Shown: positions 57,075 to 64,000 of the stretch, in pieces
Position numbering within the stretch: the first letter of the stretch is position 1
How the letters are laid out: every line of letters starts with the position of its first letter
Source: Anaerolineales bacterium
GTDB lineage: Bacteria > Chloroflexota > Anaerolineae > Anaerolineales > Villigracilaceae
Direction: 5' to 3'
Assembly: GCA_030583905.1 (NCBI GenBank)
Contig: CP129481.1
Span: 1,550,001-1,614,000 of the forward strand
Length of the DNA stretch: 64,000 nucleotides
Position numbers and translations under genes: made by a program
The notes under the pieces: generated by a model
Database searches by the model: none
What the model saw: only the letters and a program-made list of their open reading frames with translations
What the model was told of the DNA's origin: nothing

Positions 57075-58060
57075 CTTGTAGTCTCCTGTTTATTTTTCTT
57101 ATCCAAAAACCACGTCACTGTGTCCCTGATCGACTCGTGCAATGAACGTGGGGAATATCGTAGTTCTCTTGCCGCCTTGGCATGACTGATGTTCGAATTG
57201 CTTTGCAAGACTTCCAGTGAATATGGTGTGAAACGAGGCGTGGCATGTGCAAAGCGATAATACAAAGGCGTGAACATCGCCGCGAACTTTGCAAGATCAA
57301 AAGGGATTTTCATTTGAAAGAAATGCCTGCCCGTGATTTCCCGCACGGTCTCAAGTAAATACCGCACTGAAATTTTCTGTCCCGATAAAATGTAACTCTC
57401 GCCGCGCTTCCCATTCTCCGCGGCAGCGATCAACCCGTCCGCCACATCGCGCACATCCACAAAATCATACGCGCCGTCCACATATAATGCAGGCTTGGCG
57501 ACTGCCGCATCATGGATGACTGCGCCCATCAGTGAGCCGCGAAAATCATACGGACCGATCACGCCGGTGGGGCAGGTCACAACCGCATCCAGTCCGGTTT
57601 GAGCCGCCTTCAACACTTCCAGCGTTGCCTCCGCCTTCGAGCGGTCATACGCGCCGTAGGGGTTGTGCATGTCATACGGGAGATTCTCGTTGATGATGCC
57701 ATCCTCCACGCGCTGAATGGCATGGATGGAGGATGTATATATCATCTTGATTCCGTGTTCCGCCGCCGCGCGCAAGACGTTTTTCGTCCCATCCACGTTG
57801 ACCTTTCGCACCTCCGGATTTGGACCCGGCATGATCGATATAACACCCGCCAGATGGAAGACGCCGCGTACGCCCTGCATGGATTTGAATAACGCATCCA
57901 CATTAAGTACATCACCTTCCACCGCTTCGACCCTTAATCCCGAAATTGGTTCGCGGCTTTCGCCCGGCAGGATCAACACCCGCACCGCTTCCCCGCGTTC
58001 TAAAAGTTTTCGCACAAGGACGTTTCCCACATGTCCCGTCGCGCCGGTTACCAGCCACAT
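57071..58060 (-). CDS. NAD-dependent epimerase / dihydroflavonol-4-reductase-like
   Basis: The 329-aa protein has an extended-SDR Rossmann motif (LVTGATGHVGNVLVRKLLER), AGVISIMPGPNPEVRKVNVD, the catalytic YDRSKAE (YxxxK) and PTGVIGPYDFRGS. The substrate is unknown. Start ATG 58060 is chosen (MWLVTGATG). A GTG at 58075 overlapping the TetR stop is an alternative. It is between a TetR gene and degV, all on one strand, so the regulator may control the group. Confidence 0.88.
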   Translation of the reverse strand: MWLVTGATGHVGNVLVRKLLERGEAVRVLILPGESREPISGLRVEAVEGDVLNVDALFKSMQGVRGVFHLAGVISIMPGPNPEVRKVNVDGTKNVLRAAAEHGIKMIYTSSIHAIQRVEDGIINENLPYDMHNPYGAYDRSKAEATLEVLKAAQTGLDAVVTCPTGVIGPYDFRGSLMGAVIHDAAVAKPALYVDGAYDFVDVRDVADGLIAAAENGKRGESYILSGQKISVRYLLETVREITGRHFFQMKIPFDLAKFAAMFTPLYYRFAHATPRFTPYSLEVLQSNSNISHAKAARELRYSPRSLHESIRDTVTWFLDKKNKQETTR

Positions 58061-58071
58061 GATCTCGTTTC

Positions 58072-58656
58072 TCACTTCTTCAACATACTATTGACCAGCA
58101 TGTTCGTGCTGTCGCGCGCAACCTTTTCCCATTTTGCGCCTTTCGGGTCCATCAGGCTTTGCAGCAGCAGACCCATCGCCGTGGAAATGATCATGCGCGA
58201 GGTCAACTCGGGATCGACCTCCACGAACGAGCCTTCCTCCACGCCCTTTTTGATGAGTGTGGCGAAATGCTTGTGGTAGCGGCGGTAGGGGGCAACGCTT
58301 GCCTGCCAGATATTCTCGTCGCGGCTGGCTTGAAGCCAGAATTCAAGAAACATGGGCAAGCCTTCATTTGCAGTGGCGAAAATGTAGGGAAATGCTTCGG
58401 TGATTTGCATGAAGATTTCAGGCACAGGTTTATCTTTTGAGGCTTCAATGGCATTGTCGATGGTTTCCAGCCAGCCATCGAGCAGGGCAAGAAAGAGTTC
58501 CTGTTTGCTTTTGAAGTGATGATAGAACGCGCCCTTGCTGACGCCCGCCTCGGCGCAAATGTCGTCTACGCTGGCGGCGTTGAATCCGCGCGCCGAGAAC
58601 AATTTAATGGCTGCTTCAAGGATCTTGGTCCGTGTCTCTTCACTTCGTTGCTGCAT
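58072..58656 (-). CDS. TetR-family transcriptional regulator
   Basis: The 194-aa protein has the TetR HTH (AAIKLFSARGFNAASVDDIC, AEAGVSKGAFYHHFKSKQEL) and a helical C-terminal domain of AcrR/YcdC type. ATG 58656 with GAGGAAAA upstream is chosen over 58680, which has no ribosome site. Its own promoter (58720-58748) is followed by the palindrome AAACCGACTGGTCGGTTT (58701-58718). It probably represses itself and the downstream epimerase and degV genes. Confidence 0.94.
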   Translation of the reverse strand: MQQRSEETRTKILEAAIKLFSARGFNAASVDDICAEAGVSKGAFYHHFKSKQELFLALLDGWLETIDNAIEASKDKPVPEIFMQITEAFPYIFATANEGLPMFLEFWLQASRDENIWQASVAPYRRYHKHFATLIKKGVEEGSFVEVDPELTSRMIISTAMGLLLQSLMDPKGAKWEKVARDSTNMLVNSMLKK

Positions 58657-58700
58657 GTTTTCCTCAATTCCCTTTTCCATTGGAAGGGGAGTGTTGAATA

Positions 58701-58718
58701 AAACCGACTGGTCGGTTT
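58701..58718 (-). promoter_or_regulatory. TetR operator
   Basis: AAACCGAC and GTCGGTTT are separated by 2 nt, just downstream of the -10 box of the TetR gene. The core GACxxGTC is typical of TetR/AcrR operators. Confidence 0.8.
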
Positions 58719-58719
58719 G

Positions 58720-58748
58720 TTTTTACCCCCGGATGATTGTACTGTCAA
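58720..58748 (-). promoter_or_regulatory. Promoter of the second TetR gene
   Basis: Minus-strand TTGACA (58743-58748) and TAAAAA (58720-58725) with a 17-nt spacer. The operator begins 1 nt after the -10 box. Confidence 0.7.
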
Positions 58749-58854
58749 GATAACGATTGACACGTTCGGTATTTCCACATCTGACTTTAAGAATGGAAGC
58801 TGTATTGCGTTTCTTCAATAATTCTGTCTAGTGTGATATAACTCCCAAATTCTT

Positions 58855-59739
58855 ATGTTCAAACGCCTTAGAGTTAAGCCTGAACCAAGGACGAATACCA
58901 TAAATGGGGAAATATCCATCTCCCAATTGATCGGAGATGCGAGCCTGCCTGTCACGATCCGGGCTTTGAATAGTCTGCCTGAAAACCCCAAACTGCGCCT
59001 GTACCGCGCCTTGATTCCCGTTCAAGTGCTGGCGGAGTTCGATATCAACCCGCGTACATGGAAAAATCCCGATAAACTCCAGCAGGTCAGGCTTGAGGCG
59101 GAGGCGGGAAGCGACAAGGTCAAGATCGCAGCATGGTACGGGGAGGATGTCCGCAATGAGTTTTTCTATCTCGAACTGGCGGATAATCAATATAGCGGCA
59201 TCGACTTGAACTTTCTGGTTGCGAACAATCCGCTCGCGGAGCGCTTCCGCACAGATGTTGATGATACGGGCAACGAAACACTTTTTGGAACAGTCCATCG
59301 TAATCATGGCGAGGAGGAAAAAGCCAAGGGGGCTGGGCTCGCCCCCGGGCAGATCCGCGAAGGTCTGCGCTCTTCGAGCATCGTTTTCAATCACATCGAG
59401 ACCTTTCTGACCATGATGTCGCATCACGCCTTTTTTCTTGAGCCGTTGAGCTATGTCTCTGCCTGGATTTTTGAGAAACGCGGTTTCGCGTATTCCAAGG
59501 GGCATCAGTTGATGGACATCATTCACAAGGAATTCCAGCCCGGCGGTGAACTCCATAAAGCCCTGGACGGCAGCACACCTTTCCGTCAGCCTGATCAATG
59601 GAACACCGTACGCGGACGCGCCTGGGCGATCCATGACGGAATACTCGAAAAAATTGACAGGAAGTGGGATGACCTGAAAATGATCAAACAAGTCGGGCGT
59701 CATGCCGGGGTCAACACGTTTCCAGATGCAAAGTATTAG
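58855..59739 (+). CDS. Protein of unknown function upstream of the RsbW/SpoIIE module
   Basis: The 294-aa protein has no signal peptide, membrane helix or recognised motif. It has a basic N-terminus (MFKRLRVKPEPRTN), a beta-rich middle and a helical C-terminal half (SIVFNHIETFLTMMSHHAFF; GHQLMDIIHKEFQPGGELHK). It lies 9 nt before the RsbW-like gene, so it is probably the first gene of the partner-switching operon. TATAAC lies 12 nt before the ATG, with no ribosome site. I do not recognise the family. Confidence 0.75.
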   Translation: MFKRLRVKPEPRTNTINGEISISQLIGDASLPVTIRALNSLPENPKLRLYRALIPVQVLAEFDINPRTWKNPDKLQQVRLEAEAGSDKVKIAAWYGEDVRNEFFYLELADNQYSGIDLNFLVANNPLAERFRTDVDDTGNETLFGTVHRNHGEEEKAKGAGLAPGQIREGLRSSSIVFNHIETFLTMMSHHAFFLEPLSYVSAWIFEKRGFAYSKGHQLMDIIHKEFQPGGELHKALDGSTPFRQPDQWNTVRGRAWAIHDGILEKIDRKWDDLKMIKQVGRHAGVNTFPDAKY

Positions 59740-59748
59740 GAGCTGCCG

Positions 59749-60180
59749 ATGACCCAACGCTTTCAGATCACCCGCGCCGCCGAACTCGAATCGCTTCAGG
59801 TCTTCCGGGGGTTCATCACCGAATGTTGCGCCAGATATGACATCCCGAACGATACCGTATTGGATTTGAAACTGGCAGTGGATGAAGCCTGTACCAACAT
59901 TATCGAACATGGATACAAAGACATGGATCCCGGCTCGATCATTCTTTTCTTCCGCATCGAATCGGACCGCATTCTGGTCCAGATCACAGACTTTGGTCAT
60001 GTCTTTGAGCCTGCCGACGCCCCCAAACCGGATGTGGAAGCTGCGCTTGAAGATCGTCCCTTGGGCGGGCTGGGCTTGTTCCTGATTTACCAGACAATGG
60101 ATAATATTGACTATCAATCTTCCGATGACGGCAACACGCTGACATTTACAAAATACATAAACCGGGAGATTCATCCCTGA
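59749..60180 (+). CDS. RsbW-like anti-sigma/serine kinase
   Basis: The 143-aa protein is a GHKL ATPase of the RsbW/SpoIIAB type: LKLAVDEACTNIIEHGYKD (N-box), ITDFGHVFEPADAP (G1-like), PLGGLGLFLIYQTMDNIDY (G2). It would phosphorylate an RsbV-type antagonist. AGGAGC precedes the ATG. Its stop overlaps the ATG of the large SpoIIE gene by one nt (TGATG), so stoichiometric co-expression is likely. Confidence 0.93.
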   Translation: MTQRFQITRAAELESLQVFRGFITECCARYDIPNDTVLDLKLAVDEACTNIIEHGYKDMDPGSIILFFRIESDRILVQITDFGHVFEPADAPKPDVEAALEDRPLGGLGLFLIYQTMDNIDYQSSDDGNTLTFTKYINREIHP

Positions 60181-63100
60181 TGCAGTTTCAAACAAACCCA
60201 TACCTGATCTGGCAGGTGATTCCCGGAATGGTCCTGTTTGGGGTCGCTCTGTATGTTCAGAGCCGCCCGGTCAAGAAGCGTGAATCAGGTGCTTTTACAT
60301 GGATGATGCTTGGCGGTTCGTTTTGGGCGTTTGCGAATGCGATCCAATTAGTCACGCCGGACATGGGGTGGCAATTATTCTGGAACAGATTGACCTATGC
60401 GGGCATCATGGTTGTGCCGACGGCGTGGTTCCTGTTTTCTGTCAACCTGACCGGTTTTCTGCGCAGAAATGTCGGGAAGTTCGAAAGATATTTTTACATC
60501 CCGCCAGCGTTTTTGTACCTGGTGCTTCTTACAAGCGGATGGCATAAACTGTTTTTTGTTTCATTTGAGCCGGTGTCTGTCGGCGGATATGTAACCCTGG
60601 AAAATCACTACGGTCCCATATTCTATGCCCACACCGCTTATTCCTACCTGTTGATGATCGCAGGGATTGTCCTATTGGGCTGGTCTTTGATCACAGATTT
60701 CAGGAAGTATGGCGCACAGGCATACGGATTGATCATTGGCGTGCTCGCTCCCTTGCTGGGGAATGTCTACTATCTATTTGGTCCGATCCCTCTTGGTTTT
60801 CCAGACCCCACACCGATCATATTCACGGTCACCGGCGCGGCGTTTGCGTGGACGGTCTTTAGTGGGAAGATGCTGGAAGTGGTGCCGCTGGCGCATGATG
60901 TCATTGTGCGCAAACTATCCACCGGTATTTTGATCCTGGATCTTGAGAAGAATATTCTTGATATGAACCCGGCGGCAAGGGATATTCTGGGGCTTTCATC
61001 AGGTTTTTATCTTAACGAAGCCTTTGTGAAGGTGTTCAGGAATCGCCCCGAAATTGTGAATGCGATCCTTTCGTCATTGGAACGATCCTCAAATAACGGA
61101 CACGAACTGCAGATAACGATCCCGCAGACACATCGGACCTTCGACGTGCTTGTATCCCGCATCGAGGATGTCGGGAATACCAATGCAGGCTGGATCATCC
61201 AATTCAGCGATGTCAGCGAGAGGAAACAGGCGGAATCGAATCTTGAAACGACAAAGAAGACGCTTGAATCTGTTCTGGACACCCTTCAAGAGGGGTATTT
61301 CGAGGCGGATCCAGCTGGGGTGGTCACGTACAGTAATGTTGCCTTTACCCGGAATTTGGGCTTTTTATCCAAGGAAGATGTTGTTGGCAAACATTTCCGT
61401 CATTTTACAGACCGGAAGGCGATTCGTGAGATCGCTGAGATATTCAACAGCGTGATGAGATCCAAGGAGCCCTCCGAGGCGTTCCGTTACGACTACCGCA
61501 CAAAAGACGGCCGGATTTACAATGCCGAAGGTACGGTTACGCCCATTATCGAGAACGGGAAGGTGATCGGTACAAGAGGGGTGATGCGTGACATCACCGA
61601 CAGGGTGGCGGCTGAGGATGAACTTCTCAAGGCAAAGCAGGTCATCGAAACACGGGCGGAGGAACTGGCGGCGATCAACCGCATTGCAATGATCGTCAAC
61701 CAGTCCCTGAACTTGAGGGATATTTTGCAGGCATTATGTATAGAACTTACCAGAATATTCCCGATCCGCAATGCGGGTATCGGCTTGTTGAGGGCTCGAG
61801 AGGAGCATTTGGAGATTGTTGCCTTCCACGCCATTGATCCGCAGGAGCCCAGCGCATTGGGGTTGACCTTGCCATTTGAAGGGAATACTTCATCACAGGA
61901 GGTCATTCAAAAGAAAAAGACCGTTGTGATTCAGGATGCCCAGAGCGACCCGCGCACAATGTCCGTTGCGGATGTGTCCAGGGCGCGCGGCACGAAGGCG
62001 ATCATGATTGTTCCGTTGTTGACACGCGGCGAGGCGATCGGCACGATCGGCATGCCGGCTAGAGATCCTGACCATGTTTTTACTGCCGGTGAGATCTCGC
62101 TTGCGGAGACCATTGCCAGTCAGGTGGCGGTCGTGATCGATAACGCACGGTTGCACGCCGAGACGGAACAGGCGCTGGATGTTGCAGAACGCGACCTGGA
62201 AATCGGGCGGCAGATCCAATCCGGTTTTTTCCCCGAGAAGCTGCCGGAAATGCCGGGCTGGGAGCTTGCCGCACATTTTCACGCAGCCCGGCAGGTGGCT
62301 GGAGATTTCTACGACGTCTTTCGTTTCAAAGATACGAACTTTACCGCCTTTGTCATCGCCGACGTGTGCGATAAGGGTGTTGGCGCGGCGCTGTTCATGG
62401 TGCTGTTCCGCAGTTTGTTGAGGGCATACAGCGGAACGGATGTTGACAAAGATAATGTCCGTGAGCGGCTTTTGGAGATCATTCTTAATACGAACAATTT
62501 CATCGCGGAATTTCACGGCAAATCCAATATGTTTGCCACCTTGTTCTTTGGAATTCTCGACTCGGATAACGGTGATTTGTACTACGTGAATGGAGGGCAT
62601 GAGCCTCCCGTCATTTTGGATAAGGGCGGCGCACAGGTTCAACGCCTGATGCCAACCGGTCCGGCAGTGGGTCTTTTTCAAGATATGGAATTCCAAGTGG
62701 AAAAGGTTCACCTTAATGAAGGGGATTTGCTGGTCGGGTTTACTGACGGGACGACCGATGCCAAGAATGCGGTTGGCGAGCAGTTTTCCGAAGAGCGTCT
62801 CCTCCAGACCATCTCTGCTCCCTGGACGTCCACCTTCAGTATGATCTTTGAATTGAATACGGAAATAAAACGACATATCGGCAATCAGGCGCAATTCGAC
62901 GATATTACTTTGATCGCCTTCCGGCGCAAGGCGGCATCGGACAGGGGCGATCATGCGATTTGCCGTCCTGCGAAAATGGAAGTTCTTGGCGAACTGCGTG
63001 AGTTTGTCGAGACCGCCGCGATTCATTATGGATTAGCGCATGACGATGTCTTTTCGTTCAAGATCGCAGTGGATGAGCTTTGCGCCAACATCATCGGGTA

Positions 63101-63368
63101 TGGGTTTGAAAACTCTGAAATGGGCTTGATCTCCCTTTCCTTTGATGTCGCGGATGACAGGGCGCGGCTCATCATTCGGGACAATGGAAAGTTCTTTTCG
63201 CCGGATCAGGCTCGACGTCCGGACCTTGAGGCGGATTGGGATGACAGGCAGATCGGCGGCTTGGGTATTTACTTCGTCAAAGAATTGATGGATGATGTCA
63301 CGTATAATAAGTTCGATGAAAACGTGAATCAATTCATCCTTGAGAAAAAGATCCAGATCAAACCTTAA
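60180..63368 (+). CDS. Membrane sensor phosphatase: 7TM-PAS-PAS-GAF-SpoIIE-RsbW kinase domain fusion
   Basis: The 1062-aa protein has an N-terminal region of about seven membrane helices (1-225, of the histidine-kinase N-terminal 7TM type), a PAS domain (about 235-350), a second PAS (about 360-480; LQEGYFEADPAGVVTYSNVA), a GAF domain (about 500-655), a PP2C SpoIIE domain (about 670-900; AGDFYDVF, VIADVCDKGVGAALFMVLF) and a C-terminal GHKL domain (about 920-1055; FKIAVDELCANIIGYGFEN, RQIGGLGIYFVKELMDDV). Phosphatase and kinase of opposite effect are thus in one chain. It overlaps the RsbW gene and is followed by an RsbV gene. Confidence 0.93.
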   Translation: MQFQTNPYLIWQVIPGMVLFGVALYVQSRPVKKRESGAFTWMMLGGSFWAFANAIQLVTPDMGWQLFWNRLTYAGIMVVPTAWFLFSVNLTGFLRRNVGKFERYFYIPPAFLYLVLLTSGWHKLFFVSFEPVSVGGYVTLENHYGPIFYAHTAYSYLLMIAGIVLLGWSLITDFRKYGAQAYGLIIGVLAPLLGNVYYLFGPIPLGFPDPTPIIFTVTGAAFAWTVFSGKMLEVVPLAHDVIVRKLSTGILILDLEKNILDMNPAARDILGLSSGFYLNEAFVKVFRNRPEIVNAILSSLERSSNNGHELQITIPQTHRTFDVLVSRIEDVGNTNAGWIIQFSDVSERKQAESNLETTKKTLESVLDTLQEGYFEADPAGVVTYSNVAFTRNLGFLSKEDVVGKHFRHFTDRKAIREIAEIFNSVMRSKEPSEAFRYDYRTKDGRIYNAEGTVTPIIENGKVIGTRGVMRDITDRVAAEDELLKAKQVIETRAEELAAINRIAMIVNQSLNLRDILQALCIELTRIFPIRNAGIGLLRAREEHLEIVAFHAIDPQEPSALGLTLPFEGNTSSQEVIQKKKTVVIQDAQSDPRTMSVADVSRARGTKAIMIVPLLTRGEAIGTIGMPARDPDHVFTAGEISLAETIASQVAVVIDNARLHAETEQALDVAERDLEIGRQIQSGFFPEKLPEMPGWELAAHFHAARQVAGDFYDVFRFKDTNFTAFVIADVCDKGVGAALFMVLFRSLLRAYSGTDVDKDNVRERLLEIILNTNNFIAEFHGKSNMFATLFFGILDSDNGDLYYVNGGHEPPVILDKGGAQVQRLMPTGPAVGLFQDMEFQVEKVHLNEGDLLVGFTDGTTDAKNAVGEQFSEERLLQTISAPWTSTFSMIFELNTEIKRHIGNQAQFDDITLIAFRRKAASDRGDHAICRPAKMEVLGELREFVETAAIHYGLAHDDVFSFKIAVDELCANIIGYGFENSEMGLISLSFDVADDRARLIIRDNGKFFSPDQARRPDLEADWDDRQIGGLGIYFVKELMDDVTYNKFDENVNQFILEKKIQIKP

Positions 63369-63382
63369 GAGGAGAATTACCA

Positions 63383-63718
63383 ATGGAAATTCATGACAGG
63401 CAGGTCGGCGGCGTTACGGTTCTTTCGCTGAAGGGCAGCATCGATGCGATGACTGCTCCGAAGATCACTGAGTTTATTCAGGGACAGGTCGCAAAGGGAA
63501 ACATCAAACTCGTGGCAGACCTTGAAGGCGTGGATTACACTAGCAGCGCGGGTCTGCGTGTGCTGCTGGGAGCCATTAAGGATACGCGCTCGCAGGGCGG
63601 TGATCTGCGCCTTGCTGGTGTTCAACCTGATGTGTTGAAGGTGTTGAGTTTGAGCGGCTTTACCAACATCTTGAAAATGTTCGACAATGTGGATGCCGCG
63701 GTAGCCAGCTATTCGTAA
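63383..63718 (+). CDS. STAS-domain anti-sigma factor antagonist (RsbV-like)
   Basis: The 111-aa STAS protein has VTVLSLKGSIDAMTAPKITE at the N-terminus and the phosphorylatable Ser in VDYTSSAGLRVLLGAI. It would be dephosphorylated by the SpoIIE domain and phosphorylated by the RsbW-type kinases encoded upstream. GAGGAGAA precedes the ATG, 14 nt after the phosphatase gene. Confidence 0.95.
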   Translation: MEIHDRQVGGVTVLSLKGSIDAMTAPKITEFIQGQVAKGNIKLVADLEGVDYTSSAGLRVLLGAIKDTRSQGGDLRLAGVQPDVLKVLSLSGFTNILKMFDNVDAAVASYS

Positions 63719-63731
63719 ACAGAGGCTCTCG

Positions 63732-64000
63732 ATGACAGAGAAAAGGGAAGCACCGCGTGTTGCTCTTGTGATCGGATCGGGCAGTGTCAAATGTGCGGCG
63801 GCATTGGGATTGATGCGGGTATTTGACCGCGAACAGATCGCGGTGGACATGGTGATCGGCTGTTCGGGCGGCTCGATCTACGCTTCGCTCATCGCTTTGG
63901 GCTGGTCTGTGGACCGGGCAACCGATGCAACTCTCAGCATGTGGACGCGCGAAGTGACCGGGAAGCGCAGTATGCGCGCGATCCTGCAGATCGTGGCGCC
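63732..64000 (+). CDS. Patatin-like phospholipase (5' part; runs off the window)
   Basis: About 89 codons are visible. ATG 63732 (MTEKREAPRVALVIGSGSVK) is 13 nt after the RsbV stop, with a weak GAGG. VALVIGSGSVKCAAALGLMR is the oxyanion glycine-rich segment (usually GGGxxG), and VIGCSGGSIYASLIALGW carries the nucleophile elbow G-x-S-x-G. The Asp of the catalytic dyad is beyond the window. It probably belongs to the same operon, which would make lipid hydrolysis a possible output. Confidence 0.88.
   Translation, partial: MTEKREAPRVALVIGSGSVKCAAALGLMRVFDREQIAVDMVIGCSGGSIYASLIALGWSVDRATDATLSMWTREVTGKRSMRAILQIVA

Noticed and set aside
58828..60201. Long minus-strand frame (457 codons) opposite the unknown protein and the RsbW-like gene
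   Set aside because: The plus-strand reading contains the clear GHKL motifs. The minus reading shows no domain.
61893..63026. Minus-strand frame of 377 codons opposite the SpoIIE region
   Set aside because: The SpoIIE and GHKL motifs are on the plus strand, and the antisense product has no recognisable feature.
1..64000. CRISPR array or rRNA genes
   Set aside because: No regularly spaced direct repeats and no rRNA-like conserved stretches were seen. The only RNA gene supported is the serine tRNA.

Overview
The window looks like chromosomal DNA of an anaerobic or facultative Chloroflexota bacterium of the Anaerolineae type. This is inferred from gene content: secreted proteins with Thr/Pro-rich linkers and NBR1-type Ig domains, TolB-like and YCF48-like lipoproteins, LysM/zinc-ribbon proteins, a ferredoxin-linked 2-oxoacid oxidoreductase, and several SPFH/NfeD loci. 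No 16S rRNA is present, so the lineage is not proven. The bulk is moderately GC-rich. One block (about 37.4-44.2 kb) is clearly AT-rich.

Layout. 1-1.9 kb: NfeD and flotillin (flotillin runs off the left edge). 1.9-7.1 kb: a TetR-controlled drug/metabolite export operon (TetR, ABC-2 permease, HlyD-type adaptor, two ABC ATPases). 7.1-10.2 kb: small membrane and repeat proteins, a GyrI-like protein and DinB. 10.3-18.4 kb: secreted and lipoproteins, an RlmI-like methyltransferase, a LysM protein and a CNNM/CorC transporter. 18.6-19.8 kb: selD, whose catalytic residue is encoded by an in-frame UGA followed by a SECIS-like hairpin, and a tightly coupled 48-aa membrane protein. 19.9-27.1 kb: an SPFH protein, a PyrK-like flavoprotein, a secreted protein, WecB, WecC, a small lipoprotein, and a second NfeD/stomatin pair. 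27.1-32.1 kb: RimI, RNase D, a beta-CASP metallo-hydrolase, tRNA-Ser(CGA) and a split NAD synthetase. 32.1-37.4 kb: an MFS transporter, then a minus-strand run of methyltransferase, flippase-like protein, acyltransferase, ClpS and aldo/keto reductase.

37.4-44.1 kb is the most unusual stretch: an AT-rich, three-gene, same-strand cassette. In transcription order it encodes a 1277-aa TPR / CARDB-like / P-loop ATPase, a second P-loop ATPase of STAND/archaeal-ATPase type, and a protein with an N-terminal DUF4062 (TIR-like) domain, a coiled coil and a possible winged helix. I infer a candidate anti-phage or conflict system. No transposase, integrase or att duplication was seen.

44.2-47.0 kb is a four-gene 2-oxoacid:ferredoxin oxidoreductase operon, followed by a divergent thiolase. 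48.4-58.7 kb holds lipoproteins, a CBS protein, SufE, rhodanese, RNase HI, an isochorismatase-family hydrolase, a VanZ-like protein, a GNAT protein with a decayed GNAT remnant behind it, an M48 protease, DegV, an epimerase and a second TetR. 58.9 kb to the right edge is a partner-switching module: an unknown protein, an RsbW-like kinase, a 1062-aa membrane sensor with PAS/GAF/SpoIIE phosphatase and a fused RsbW-like kinase domain, an RsbV-like STAS protein and a patatin-like protein cut by the window end.

Two window-wide regulatory patterns stand out. Several genes have a -10 box (TATAAT, TACAAT or TAAAAT) exactly 6 nt before the start codon and no Shine-Dalgarno, which indicates leaderless mRNAs. 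Gene ends carry long, near-perfect palindromes, some of which form the last codons of the gene, and one palindrome is inserted in frame in an ABC ATPase.
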